From assembly GCA_014380255.1 (NCBI GenBank), contig JACMKG010000330.1, positions 1 through 7,709 on the forward strand: a stretch of 7,709 nucleotides of DNA. Direction: 5' to 3'. The notes under the pieces were generated by a model. That model did no database searches. It had not been told where the DNA came from and saw only the letters and a list, made by a program, of their open reading frames with translations. Source of the stretch: Prolixibacteraceae bacterium (GTDB lineage: Bacteria > Bacteroidota > Bacteroidia > Bacteroidales > Prolixibacteraceae). The position numbers and the translations under genes are program-made. Positions within the stretch are counted from its first letter, which is position 1. Each line of letters begins with the position of its first letter. This document shows, in pieces, positions 1-6,351 of the stretch.

Positions 1-587
1 CTGTATCGCATTTCTGAAAACCGTACTAAATTTTCAGAACGCTTGTTTTCAGAAATATCAATGGCTGTTATCTGGCATTTGTTTTCATCATCGAAAATCA
101 TCCCTTCGAGGTGAAGGTAGGTCGTGGGATTACCCGGGATATTCAATACTATATAGCAGGTCGCTTTTGGATTGGGTTCAAAGACTTTGAATAAAAAATC
201 ATTGAACACGGGCAAGGAATCCCGGGTGATAAACTGACTAAATTTTTTGTTTATTAAAAAGGAACGTTCCATCCCAAGCATATGGGCGCCGCTTAAATTC
301 AATTCACTGATCCTACTGTCCCGATCAATGGTGAAATATCCTGCGGGTGCAAAATCGTAAAGATTAGTGAACCGCTCATTGGCGAATTCCGCCTTATTTC
401 TTGCTACTTTTAATTCCTCCAGTTGCATTTCCAGTTCTATCTGATGGACTTCAAGTTCATGGAGGAGTTTTATGGAGTCAATTTCTGAAAGAATCTGCCT
501 ATTGCCGGAATCCATCCTATTCAATTTCTCTTCCGCTTTTTTGCGAAGCAAATCGGTTACAGGCAATTGTTCTTTCTCTTTTTTCAT
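1..587 (-). CDS. PAS-domain sensor protein, N-terminal part (runs off left edge)
   Basis: The visible 195 residues are the start of a cytoplasmic signalling protein with no signal peptide or membrane segment. Residues about 30-75 form a charged amphipathic helix of the type HELEVHQIELEMQ, a linker seen ahead of PAS domains in many bacterial hybrid sensors. Residues about 74-180 are a PAS domain: LYDFAPAGYFTIDRD begins it, a GAHMLGMER segment follows, and it ends in the PAC-like AIDISENKRSE. The start is the ATG at 587-585; an in-frame stop lies a few codons upstream and no other start fits. No Shine-Dalgarno is seen. It is 83 bp downstream of the CheB-CheR fusion on the same strand, so co-transcription is likely. 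The missing C-terminus probably holds more PAS domains and a histidine kinase; that is inference from family architecture. The PAS call is firm, the output domain unknown. Confidence 0.85.
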   Translation of the reverse strand, partial: MKKEKEQLPVTDLLRKKAEEKLNRMDSGNRQILSEIDSIKLLHELEVHQIELEMQLEELKVARNKAEFANERFTNLYDFAPAGYFTIDRDSRISELNLSGAHMLGMERSFLINKKFSQFITRDSLPVFNDFLFKVFEPNPKATCYIVLNIPGNPTTYLHLEGMIFDDENKCQITAIDISENKRSENLVRFSEMRY

Positions 588-670
588 TGGTAACTCATTT
601 GTTTTTTAATTGATCTATGGTAATTGACAGCAATCCAAAGAATTCATTTTAACACCAACGAACTACTTGC

Positions 671-3610
671 TTATGGCTCGGCTTTTGGTTGGGAAATATT
701 AACCCCTATGGCAATCAGTCCTTTTGGCTTTCCGTGTTCATCCCAAAGTTGATGGGCCGACCATTCGATGGTAAGCTCATCATCCTTCAACGTTTTTACA
801 ATGTTTATAAACTGGTTGGGAAATTGGCCTGCCAGTAAATTTTGCATATCTTCCTCCACCTGATCGCGTAATGACTTAGGTATAAACAAATCGACATACT
901 TTTTGCTCATTACATCTTCACGTTTGCAGGCAAAAAGCTTTTCTGCTTCAGGGTTAAACTCAATAATTTTTCCATCGAACGACAAACCCACAATTACACC
1001 AGGCACTGTCTGGATGAATGATTGAAGTATAGTCTGGGTTTCCTTGAGGGCTTGTTCCAGTTGTTTTGATTTAGTAATGTCGACGAACGTGATGACCAGG
1101 CCATCAATTTTATCTTCGAACGTACGATAGGGCATTATCCGGATGTTAAACCACCTTCCGTCAAGGGTATTTGTGGCTTTCTCAACAAATACCAGTGTGC
1201 GCAATACTTCCTTTGCATCATCGTACAATTCGGGATAAATCAAATCAGTGACCTGATCGGAAAAAGGCCTGCCGATATCGCTTTGTATGAGTTTAAATAT
1301 TTTGGTTGCCCGAGGCGTAAACTGACGGATTTTCAAATCCCTGTCCAGAAACATGGTGGCAATTTCGATACTATTGATCAGGTTATTCATATCATTATTC
1401 ACCCTTGCCGAATCATCTATTTTGCTTTGAAGTTCGATATTGACAATATGCAGTTCTTCGTTCATGCTCTGCATTTCTTCCTTGGAAGTGGTCAGTTCTT
1501 CATTGGATGATTGTAGTTCTTCATTGGTTGACTGCAATTCTTCGTTAGCCGATTGCAGTTCTTCCTGAGAAATCATCATTTCATCCCGGGTACTTTGAAG
1601 GTCTTCAGTTACACGTTGCAGTTCAAATTCCAATTCGGCTTTTAAAGTTTTACTGACAGTTTTCCTTCTTTTTTTTAATAAAGATTCAGGCTCCAGGATT
1701 CTTGCATCTTTGAAAACTACTATAATCTTTCCTTTTAAAGCTGAAGGCTTTTCTATTTGCTGAAGCGTTACATCTACCAAATGATTCGCTGGATTTGTCC
1801 CTATCCTGAGGTTAGGTAAAACCACTTTTTCATAGTTTTGCAATGCTGTGCGGAACGCCATTGGAAGTTCATTGCGAAGTCCTTCGCGTGCCATGGTAAA
1901 GATGTTCATATTTGCCTTGCCGGCTGCCGGTTCCAGATATTTGCCCGTACTTCCGGTAATATAAATAATATCCCCTTTATGGGTGCACAGCAGGCTGGCA
2001 GGACTATACTGCTGCAAAAGTAACTGATCGGTAAGAGTTTGAATGTTATCAGGAACTTTTACCTTCAGGTTATCTTCCGCGGTGGCAGGCTTATTAATGG
2101 CAAATGAGCTTGGGAAATCCATCAGTTTTTCTTTTGACAGTTCACCCGTACTTTGGTAAATTCTAAATTTTGAATCAATGGTCGAAAACAAATCACTACG
2201 TGCCGCATTGGTTTCCGCGCTTCCAAGCACCAGAATCCCCCCAGGTTTAAGACTGTAATGGAACATTTCCAGTAGCTTTTTTTGGATCCCGGCATCCAAA
2301 TATATCAGCAAGTTACGGCACAACAGGATATCGAGTTTTGTAAAAGGAGGATCCTTAATGACGTTTTGGGGAGCAAACACCACCATTTTACGAATCTCAG
2401 CATTGACTCGATAACTATCGTTGGTTTTAATAAAAAAACGTTTCAGACGCTCCTCAGAAACATCTGCCACAATATTTTCATAAAAAACACCCTTCCGTGC
2501 TTTTACAATGGCTTCCTCATTCAGATCAGTAGCAAAAATCTGTAATGAAAAATGATGATTGGTTTTCATCTTTCCCAAAGTTTCCTTAAAAACCATGGCC
2601 AGAGAATAAGCCTCTTCGCCGGTGGAGCAACCCGTAATCCAGGCCCGTAGGATATAGGGAGAACCTATTTTTTTCATCAATGAGTGCAATACCGTGTCCT
2701 TTAACTGTTTCCATACCCCACTATCGCGAAAAAATTTGGTGACTCCAATGAGCAATTCCTTAAAAAGAATATCCACCTCAGCAGGGTTTTCACGCAGATA
2801 GCGGACATAGATGGCGATTTTATCTATCTGGTGAATGGCCATCCGTCTTTCGATGCGACGGTATAAGGTGTTCTTTTTATATTGGGAAAAATCGTTGCCT
2901 GTTTGTATCCGTATAAGGAGAATGATTTTATCGATTGAACTGGTATCCTTTTCCAAATCAGGCAGAATAATTGTTTTTGGGGTAAACTTAGAAACATTTA
3001 ATAGTTTTTCAGCGAGCTCACGGGCTGGTGCAACTATATCAACGATCACTGCATTTATTGCCGAACGTGGCATGCTATCGAATTTTGCTGAAGCAGGCTC
3101 CTGTACCAATACCATACCGCCTTTTTCCTTGATCGCCTTTATCCCTTCACTTCCATCAGATCCCATTCCTGAAAGGACAATTCCAATGCTCTTTTCCTGT
3201 TGATCTTCGGCAAGAGAATGGAAAAAGAAATCAATAGGCAGCCTTAATCCGCGTGATTCAATGGGTTCAAACAAATACAATACATTTTTGAGAACAGACA
3301 TGCTTGTATTGGAAGGGATGACATATACAGCATTGGGTTTTATTTTAAGGCCATCAGTTACGATGAATACCGGCATTTTTGTAATACGCTGAAGCAGTTC
3401 AGCAAGCATTCCTTTTTGTGTGGGATCCAGATGCTGGATAACGACAAATGCCATTCCGCTGTCGGTAGGCACATGAGTAAAGAACTCCTCCAATGCCTGC
3501 AATCCTCCGGCAGATGCACCAATACCAACAACCCGTACCTGCCTGGTTTTAGAATTAGTAGTTTTTGCCGCCTTAGGACTGGTATATAATGTTTTACCTG
3601 GATTCTTCAT
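671..3610 (-). CDS. CheB-CheR-PAS fusion signalling protein
   Basis: This 979-aa protein joins a chemoreceptor-type methylesterase and methyltransferase to sensory modules. Residues about 25-205 are a CheB catalytic domain with the expected triad: Ser33 in GIGASAGG, His60 in VIQHLDP and Asp152 in GMGSDGSEG. There is no receiver domain before it. Residues about 225-490 are CheR: an Arg-rich helix (YRRIERRMA), the SAM-binding GCSTGEEAYS at 327-336, ATDLNEEAI at 360-368 and CRNLLIYLD at 431-439. Residues about 525-640 look PAS-like but are divergent. A coiled coil at about 655-735 has repeated ELQSxNEEL heptads. Two PAS domains follow (about 745-848 and 862-975), and the protein ends there with no histidine kinase. 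The ATG at 3610 gives a short basic tail before the CheB fold. This architecture is known in many bacteria. Its methylated substrate is not evident, as no receptor, CheA or CheW is in the window. It may feed the adjacent PAS sensor. Confidence 0.93.
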   Translation of the reverse strand: MKNPGKTLYTSPKAAKTTNSKTRQVRVVGIGASAGGLQALEEFFTHVPTDSGMAFVVIQHLDPTQKGMLAELLQRITKMPVFIVTDGLKIKPNAVYVIPSNTSMSVLKNVLYLFEPIESRGLRLPIDFFFHSLAEDQQEKSIGIVLSGMGSDGSEGIKAIKEKGGMVLVQEPASAKFDSMPRSAINAVIVDIVAPARELAEKLLNVSKFTPKTIILPDLEKDTSSIDKIILLIRIQTGNDFSQYKKNTLYRRIERRMAIHQIDKIAIYVRYLRENPAEVDILFKELLIGVTKFFRDSGVWKQLKDTVLHSLMKKIGSPYILRAWITGCSTGEEAYSLAMVFKETLGKMKTNHHFSLQIFATDLNEEAIVKARKGVFYENIVADVSEERLKRFFIKTNDSYRVNAEIRKMVVFAPQNVIKDPPFTKLDILLCRNLLIYLDAGIQKKLLEMFHYSLKPGGILVLGSAETNAARSDLFSTIDSKFRIYQSTGELSKEKLMDFPSSFAINKPATAEDNLKVKVPDNIQTLTDQLLLQQYSPASLLCTHKGDIIYITGSTGKYLEPAAGKANMNIFTMAREGLRNELPMAFRTALQNYEKVVLPNLRIGTNPANHLVDVTLQQIEKPSALKGKIIVVFKDARILEPESLLKKRRKTVSKTLKAELEFELQRVTEDLQSTRDEMMISQEELQSANEELQSTNEELQSSNEELTTSKEEMQSMNEELHIVNIELQSKIDDSARVNNDMNNLINSIEIATMFLDRDLKIRQFTPRATKIFKLIQSDIGRPFSDQVTDLIYPELYDDAKEVLRTLVFVEKATNTLDGRWFNIRIMPYRTFEDKIDGLVITFVDITKSKQLEQALKETQTILQSFIQTVPGVIVGLSFDGKIIEFNPEAEKLFACKREDVMSKKYVDLFIPKSLRDQVEEDMQNLLAGQFPNQFINIVKTLKDDELTIEWSAHQLWDEHGKPKGLIAIGVNISQPKAEP

Positions 3611-3615
3611 ACAGT

Positions 3616-3662
3616 CGTTTACAAATGATTTGCATCAGTGTGACAGCAATAAGCTGTAAACG
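3616..3662. promoter_or_regulatory. Inverted repeat CGTTTACA/TGTAAACG in the CheB-CheR leader
   Basis: A perfect 8-bp inverted repeat lies at 3616-3623 and 3655-3662, with 39 bp between repeat centres. Its near arm ends 6 bp before the CheB-CheR start codon. A small hairpin, ACAGC-AATAA-GCTGT at 3643-3657, overlaps the far arm, so the two pairings exclude each other. The position fits an operator for a dimeric regulator or a leader RNA structure controlling translation. Nothing in the sequence names a regulator, and an 8-bp repeat in AT-rich DNA can arise by chance. Confidence 0.3.
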
Positions 3663-3897
3663 GGTGAAGTTAATCAATATAATTATCAACTACAAGCTAT
3701 TAATAATGAATCAATCCCAAAAGCTAGCGCCCAGGCATCCATCTGGCATAAAGTTTTCCTGAGCTGAGAGGATATAAAAAATGAACTGCAATCTACGAAT
3801 ACCGTTGCCAAAGAATCCTTAATTTTTGCATTGAAAATTCTGCCATATGCACCGCAATTGAAAATACCGGCTTTAAAACATCAAACCATTGAAATAG

Positions 3898-4045
3898 TAT
3901 CCCATTTCTTGATAAGATTATTTCCCATCTATAGCCTGTGTCTGTACGGTGTCTGTACTGATGCTGTACTAAATAATGGATATTAGTACAGCATCAGTAC
4001 AGACACCGTACAGACACAGGCAATGGATGGGATTAAAATGGGATA
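3898..4045. repeat. Long perfect palindromic hairpin built of 11-bp repeats
   Basis: The core arms are 3934-3972 and 3983-4021: 39 bp each, fully complementary, around the 10-nt loop ATAATGGATA. Each arm has three CTGTAC-cored units at an exact 11-bp period (3942, 3953, 3964; mirrored as GTACAG at 3986, 3997, 4008). Outside the core, TTTCCCATCT pairs in part with 4024-4032 through a 7-bp match (3923-3929 with 4026-4032), and TATCCCATTT (3898-3907) pairs with AAATGGGATA (4036-4045). The whole could form a hairpin of about 148 nt in RNA or a cruciform in DNA. No T-tract follows the core on either strand, so a classical intrinsic terminator is unlikely. It could be a palindromic miniature element, a multi-site operator or a structured RNA. 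No clear target-site duplication is seen at the ends. Confidence 0.9.
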
Positions 4046-4078
4046 AAGTTGCAGCATACATGGCTATAGTCAATTACC

Positions 4079-4102
4079 CCTGGCGCCTGCCTTTTGGCCA
4101 GG
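4079..4102. repeat. GC-rich hairpin with two alternative pairings
   Basis: CCTGGC (4079-4084) is perfectly complementary to GCCAGG (4097-4102). On the minus strand an alternative stem, CCTGGCC-AAAA-GGCAGG, can also form with one bulged G; the two stems share bases. It lies about 100 nt beyond the stop of the glycosidase-like gene and could slow or process its transcript. No U-tract follows, so I do not call it a terminator. Confidence 0.35.
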
Positions 4103-4201
4103 TGAGAATAAATCAGGCAAAGGAAATCCGATTTGGGGTAAGATATAAAGCAGACCATTATCATGGAATGATTTCACCGTATGATTTGATCCAAAAAAAT
4201 A

Positions 4202-5077
4202 TTATTTTTTCAGACGAAGGGCAATTACATTGGGTATTTTCCAGAAGTGATCGTTGTCATCGTTGTCGCAGGTATTGGAAACATAGCTTCCGAACTTGGC
4301 GATCACCGTATCACCGGTATTGATATAAAGGCTGGCCTCAGGGCCCCCTTCGAGGTAAACGGTGGTACTTACATTAAAAGGTAAACCTTGCAGGAAACCG
4401 ATCATGGCACGATGCGTATAGGGCGAACGGGTATAAACTATATAGAGATTTCCCATATCATCCTTGCCCGTGAGTATCATGCTGCACGACTGGTCGGGTC
4501 TTTTGGCAAACTCCATTCCTTCGCCTTTTTCTCCAATCATACGCATGCCCTGGCACAGGGAATGGTATTGCGTTTTCACCTTATCCCAATCCTGGTATGT
4601 AATATCGATGATATCGAATGCTGGTTTTTTCTTGTCCTTGGGGTGCATGGCCAGGATACCGTTGTAATAACCACTTTTAACCGGATTGTTCAAATGATTG
4701 TAATTCTTCAGGTAGCCTTTGTTTGAATGCATCTTGTTGTAGCTATACATCCCGGCGTTAATGATAATGGTTTTGTCAAATTCCGTTGCCCACTCCTCGG
4801 CCGTACGCATACGTTTGCCATGCTCGGAGGCTGTAAGAAATTCAAAGTCAAACTTACTTATATCAATTTTAAGGATGGTAAGCTTGGAATCATTAACTAC
4901 AGACTTCTCGGGAGCATCCAGCTCGACATACTGTAAGCCTTCAGCCAGATTAGTCCATGGAATATCTTTGATCCACTTATCCTGTGATTGAACGTTGCCT
5001 CCGGTGAGTAAACACAGGAGAAATATAAATTGAAAGAGTCTAAATGAACAGGAGTTGAAGGCTCTGGTTTTACACAT
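4202..5077 (-). CDS. Secreted phosphodiester glycosidase-family (NAGPA/DUF2233) protein
   Basis: This is a 291-aa exported protein when started at the ATG at 5077-5075. That start gives a clean signal peptide: basic and polar residues, a hydrophobic stretch FQFIFLLCLL at 15-24, and likely cleavage near VQS-QDK at 29-32. A longer in-frame reading to 5203 would bury the signal sequence and overlap the upstream gene by 134 bp, so I reject it. Family-like segments are IIINAGMYS at 105-112, YYNGILAMH at 138-145, GMRMIGEKGEG at 177-187, MILTGKDDMGNLYIVYTRS at 200-218 and YLEGGPEASLYI at 241-252. The last stands where DGGGS is usual in NAGPA domains, so the catalytic detail may differ. Known relatives cleave GlcNAc-phosphodiester links or act on cell-surface polymers; the substrate here is unknown. 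Its start overlaps the stop of the upstream membrane-protein gene by 8 bp (ATGTGTAA), which points to translational coupling and a joint role. Confidence 0.8.
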   Translation of the reverse strand: MCKTRAFNSCSFRLFQFIFLLCLLTGGNVQSQDKWIKDIPWTNLAEGLQYVELDAPEKSVVNDSKLTILKIDISKFDFEFLTASEHGKRMRTAEEWATEFDKTIIINAGMYSYNKMHSNKGYLKNYNHLNNPVKSGYYNGILAMHPKDKKKPAFDIIDITYQDWDKVKTQYHSLCQGMRMIGEKGEGMEFAKRPDQSCSMILTGKDDMGNLYIVYTRSPYTHRAMIGFLQGLPFNVSTTVYLEGGPEASLYINTGDTVIAKFGSYVSNTCDNDDNDHFWKIPNVIALRLKK

Positions 5078-6188
5078 CAGTATAATCGAATTTGGCATTT
5101 TTGAATGGGAAAACTTCAAACAGTTCTCCTGAGTAATAGAATTCATAGGCAACGGCTCCAAAAGAATAACGCTTGCCCTTGATGTTGATACCTGAACCAC
5201 CAACTACCGGATTTTGTTTAGGAACGGATACTTCATATCCTATATTAAACAGTGTAGCCAGAATCTCCGGGCGGTCCTTTATAGGGTATCCGGCTTTCTC
5301 CCACTGAACCATGATCTGCTTCACGTTCAATGCTGCATAAAGATAAGAGTAATAATGATTCTTATAAGAGGTGAGGCGGTTAAAGCGCTCCTGTTCCTTG
5401 TTGTTGGTTTTGAAATCCAGCAGGTGCTCATATTGCTTTCCAAGGTAAAACACAGAAGTACTGTCCTTCAGATTTCTTTCGATTGTCTGGGCAGTAGGTA
5501 CTTTAATACCTGTAACCCCTAAAGAGAAAGTGGTTTCAACAGAGAGTATCTTCAATGGGCCAATCCATTTCTTGTAAGCTTCCCGGTTTGAATTAAAAAG
5601 GCGGATCTGTTCGCCTACCAGTACGGCCACTATCAGGCGGGGCTCAACTCCGGTCACCTGAGCTGCCGAATCAATCAGGTGCTTATCCTTAACAACGGCC
5701 AGTTTGAAATCCTGCCATTCGCTAATGTTCATCCATTCAAAAACACTTTGGGTCTGAGTCTTTAATTGTGAAGGTTCAGCGCTCTCCTGAAATTTATCCA
5801 GTTCGGCATGATACTCGGCATTTTGCTGCATATGAAGGTTTACAGCCTCGAACATGCGTTGAGCCTCGCGCAGGTTATGGCTCTTGTAATAGGCATTCTG
5901 TATATAAAAAGCGTTGGCCGGGTAATACCTGCTCAACACAGACAGGTTGTAAAGCAGTTTGGCTTCGCTTATATTCACTTTCAATGAATCATTCTCATCA
6001 CTTTGGCCATACTTGTCTTTGATTTCCTGGAAATACCGGTCGTTGAGATCCACCACCCCAGGGTCGTCGGTCAGGTGAAATTTTACAGCCAGAAAGCCCA
6101 TTGTCAAAACCAACCCTATTAACCCAAAAAAACCCATAAATCCTACCAGTAGATATGTTAGAATCTTACGGGAACCATTATTTTTCAT
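5070..6188 (-). CDS. Membrane-anchored protein of uncertain function, possibly lysozyme-like
   Basis: This 372-aa protein has a basic N-terminus (MKNNGSRK) and one strong hydrophobic segment at about 10-36, consistent with a membrane anchor or uncleaved signal. The remainder is probably periplasmic. Residues 70-135 are helical and carry YYPANAFYIQNAYYKS. The best-structured part is about 170-240: a helix with VEPRLIVAVLVGEQIRLF (Glu193), then SLGVTGIKVPTAQTIERNL. A later segment, EILATLFNIGY at 308-318, resembles the helix of lysozyme-like folds where a Tyr near the end lines the cleft. That pattern recalls lytic transglycosylase-type proteins with Glu193 as possible catalytic acid, but I do not recognise the family with confidence. 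It is first in a two-gene unit with the glycosidase-like gene, and its promoter region faces that of the M23 peptidase. The start at 6188 puts the anchor directly at the N-terminus, and a TAATTTTG motif lies about 30 bp upstream. As a coding gene it is nearly certain; the function is a guess. Confidence 0.88.
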   Translation of the reverse strand: MKNNGSRKILTYLLVGFMGFFGLIGLVLTMGFLAVKFHLTDDPGVVDLNDRYFQEIKDKYGQSDENDSLKVNISEAKLLYNLSVLSRYYPANAFYIQNAYYKSHNLREAQRMFEAVNLHMQQNAEYHAELDKFQESAEPSQLKTQTQSVFEWMNISEWQDFKLAVVKDKHLIDSAAQVTGVEPRLIVAVLVGEQIRLFNSNREAYKKWIGPLKILSVETTFSLGVTGIKVPTAQTIERNLKDSTSVFYLGKQYEHLLDFKTNNKEQERFNRLTSYKNHYYSYLYAALNVKQIMVQWEKAGYPIKDRPEILATLFNIGYEVSVPKQNPVVGGSGINIKGKRYSFGAVAYEFYYSGELFEVFPFKNAKFDYTDV

Positions 6189-6217
6189 GACAGAAGTTAT
6201 TCATTTTATTTTCGTGG

Positions 6218-6225
6218 CAAAATTA
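6218..6225 (-). promoter_or_regulatory. Bacteroidota-type -7 element for the membrane-protein/glycosidase-like pair
   Basis: Read on the minus strand, this is TAATTTTG, an exact match to the TAnnTTTG -7 consensus used by the main sigma factor of Bacteroidota. It sits 29 bp before the start codon at 6188, leaving a short leader. No clean TTG -33 element is seen at the usual 19-21 bp upstream, so the promoter may be weak or depend on an activator. Confidence 0.55.
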
Positions 6226-6297
6226 CAAAAACCTGTTATTATTTGTTAAAAACGCTCTGTCAAATGCACAGGATGTGGAAATAAATAATGATAATAT

Positions 6298-6305
6298 TAC
6301 TTTTG
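6298..6305 (+). promoter_or_regulatory. Bacteroidota-type -7 element for the M23 peptidase gene
   Basis: TACTTTTG matches the TAnnTTTG consensus exactly and lies 46 bp ahead of the ATG at 6352. At the expected -33 distance the DNA reads GATGTGGAA, which has no strict TTG. The flanking 6281-6300 is very AT-rich. Together with the opposite motif at 6218-6225 it makes a divergent promoter pair whose -7 elements are about 72 bp apart. Confidence 0.55.
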
Positions 6306-6351
6306 CCTTCCGCTCATTTTTTTGAGCTTACGTATAACCCAAACTTTGAAA

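Larger units (their letters stand above)
3611..4201. other. 591-bp intergenic region without a convincing gene
   Basis: This gap separates two minus-strand genes: the stop of the glycosidase-like gene on the right and the start of the CheB-CheR gene on the left. It contains a short inverted repeat near the CheB-CheR start, a very long perfect hairpin near its centre and a GC-rich hairpin at 4079-4102. No tRNA, rRNA or known riboswitch is recognisable. A 115-codon plus-strand reading frame (3976-4323) begins in the hairpin loop and runs antisense into the next gene; I do not treat it as real. No strict TAnnTTTG motif facing the CheB-CheR gene was found by eye. The A/T run just beyond the glycosidase-like stop (about 4192-4210) lacks a GC stem, so no standard terminator is seen there. 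Confidence 0.6.

Noticed and set aside
401..613. Plus-strand 70-codon reading frame near the left edge.
   Set aside because: It is antisense to the well-supported PAS gene and its composition is unremarkable. The plus-strand frames inside 1283-3203, the minus-strand frames inside 6525-7295 and those inside 4388-5522 and 5768-6022 are rejected for the same reason.
3973..3982. Invertible promoter switch, because inverted repeats flank a segment.
   Set aside because: The enclosed segment is only 10 nt and holds no promoter; no recombinase gene is in the window.
3938..4014. CRISPR-like short repeats (CTGTAC units).
   Set aside because: Units are 11 bp with no unique spacers, and they are mirrored in a palindrome; no cas gene is present.
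4192..4210. A-run/T-run palindrome at the end of the glycosidase-like gene as a terminator.
   Set aside because: It has only A-T pairs and no GC stem, and it overlaps the last codons, so it does not meet the usual pattern.
3976..4323. 115-codon plus-strand reading frame starting in the loop of the long hairpin.
   Set aside because: Its first codons are the palindrome arm, its last 40 or so codons are antisense to the glycosidase-like gene, it matches no family I know, and no promoter or ribosome site is seen. The middle part (about residues 18-75) looks fairly protein-like, so a degraded gene cannot be fully excluded.
5078..5203. 42-residue N-terminal extension of the glycosidase-like protein.
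   Set aside because: It lies inside the coding region of the upstream gene and would place the signal peptide internally; the ATG at 5077 gives a normal exported protein.
6322..6351. TTG start giving ten extra residues on the M23 peptidase.
   Set aside because: The ATG at 6352 begins a standard signal peptide, and the extension adds only a polar tail.
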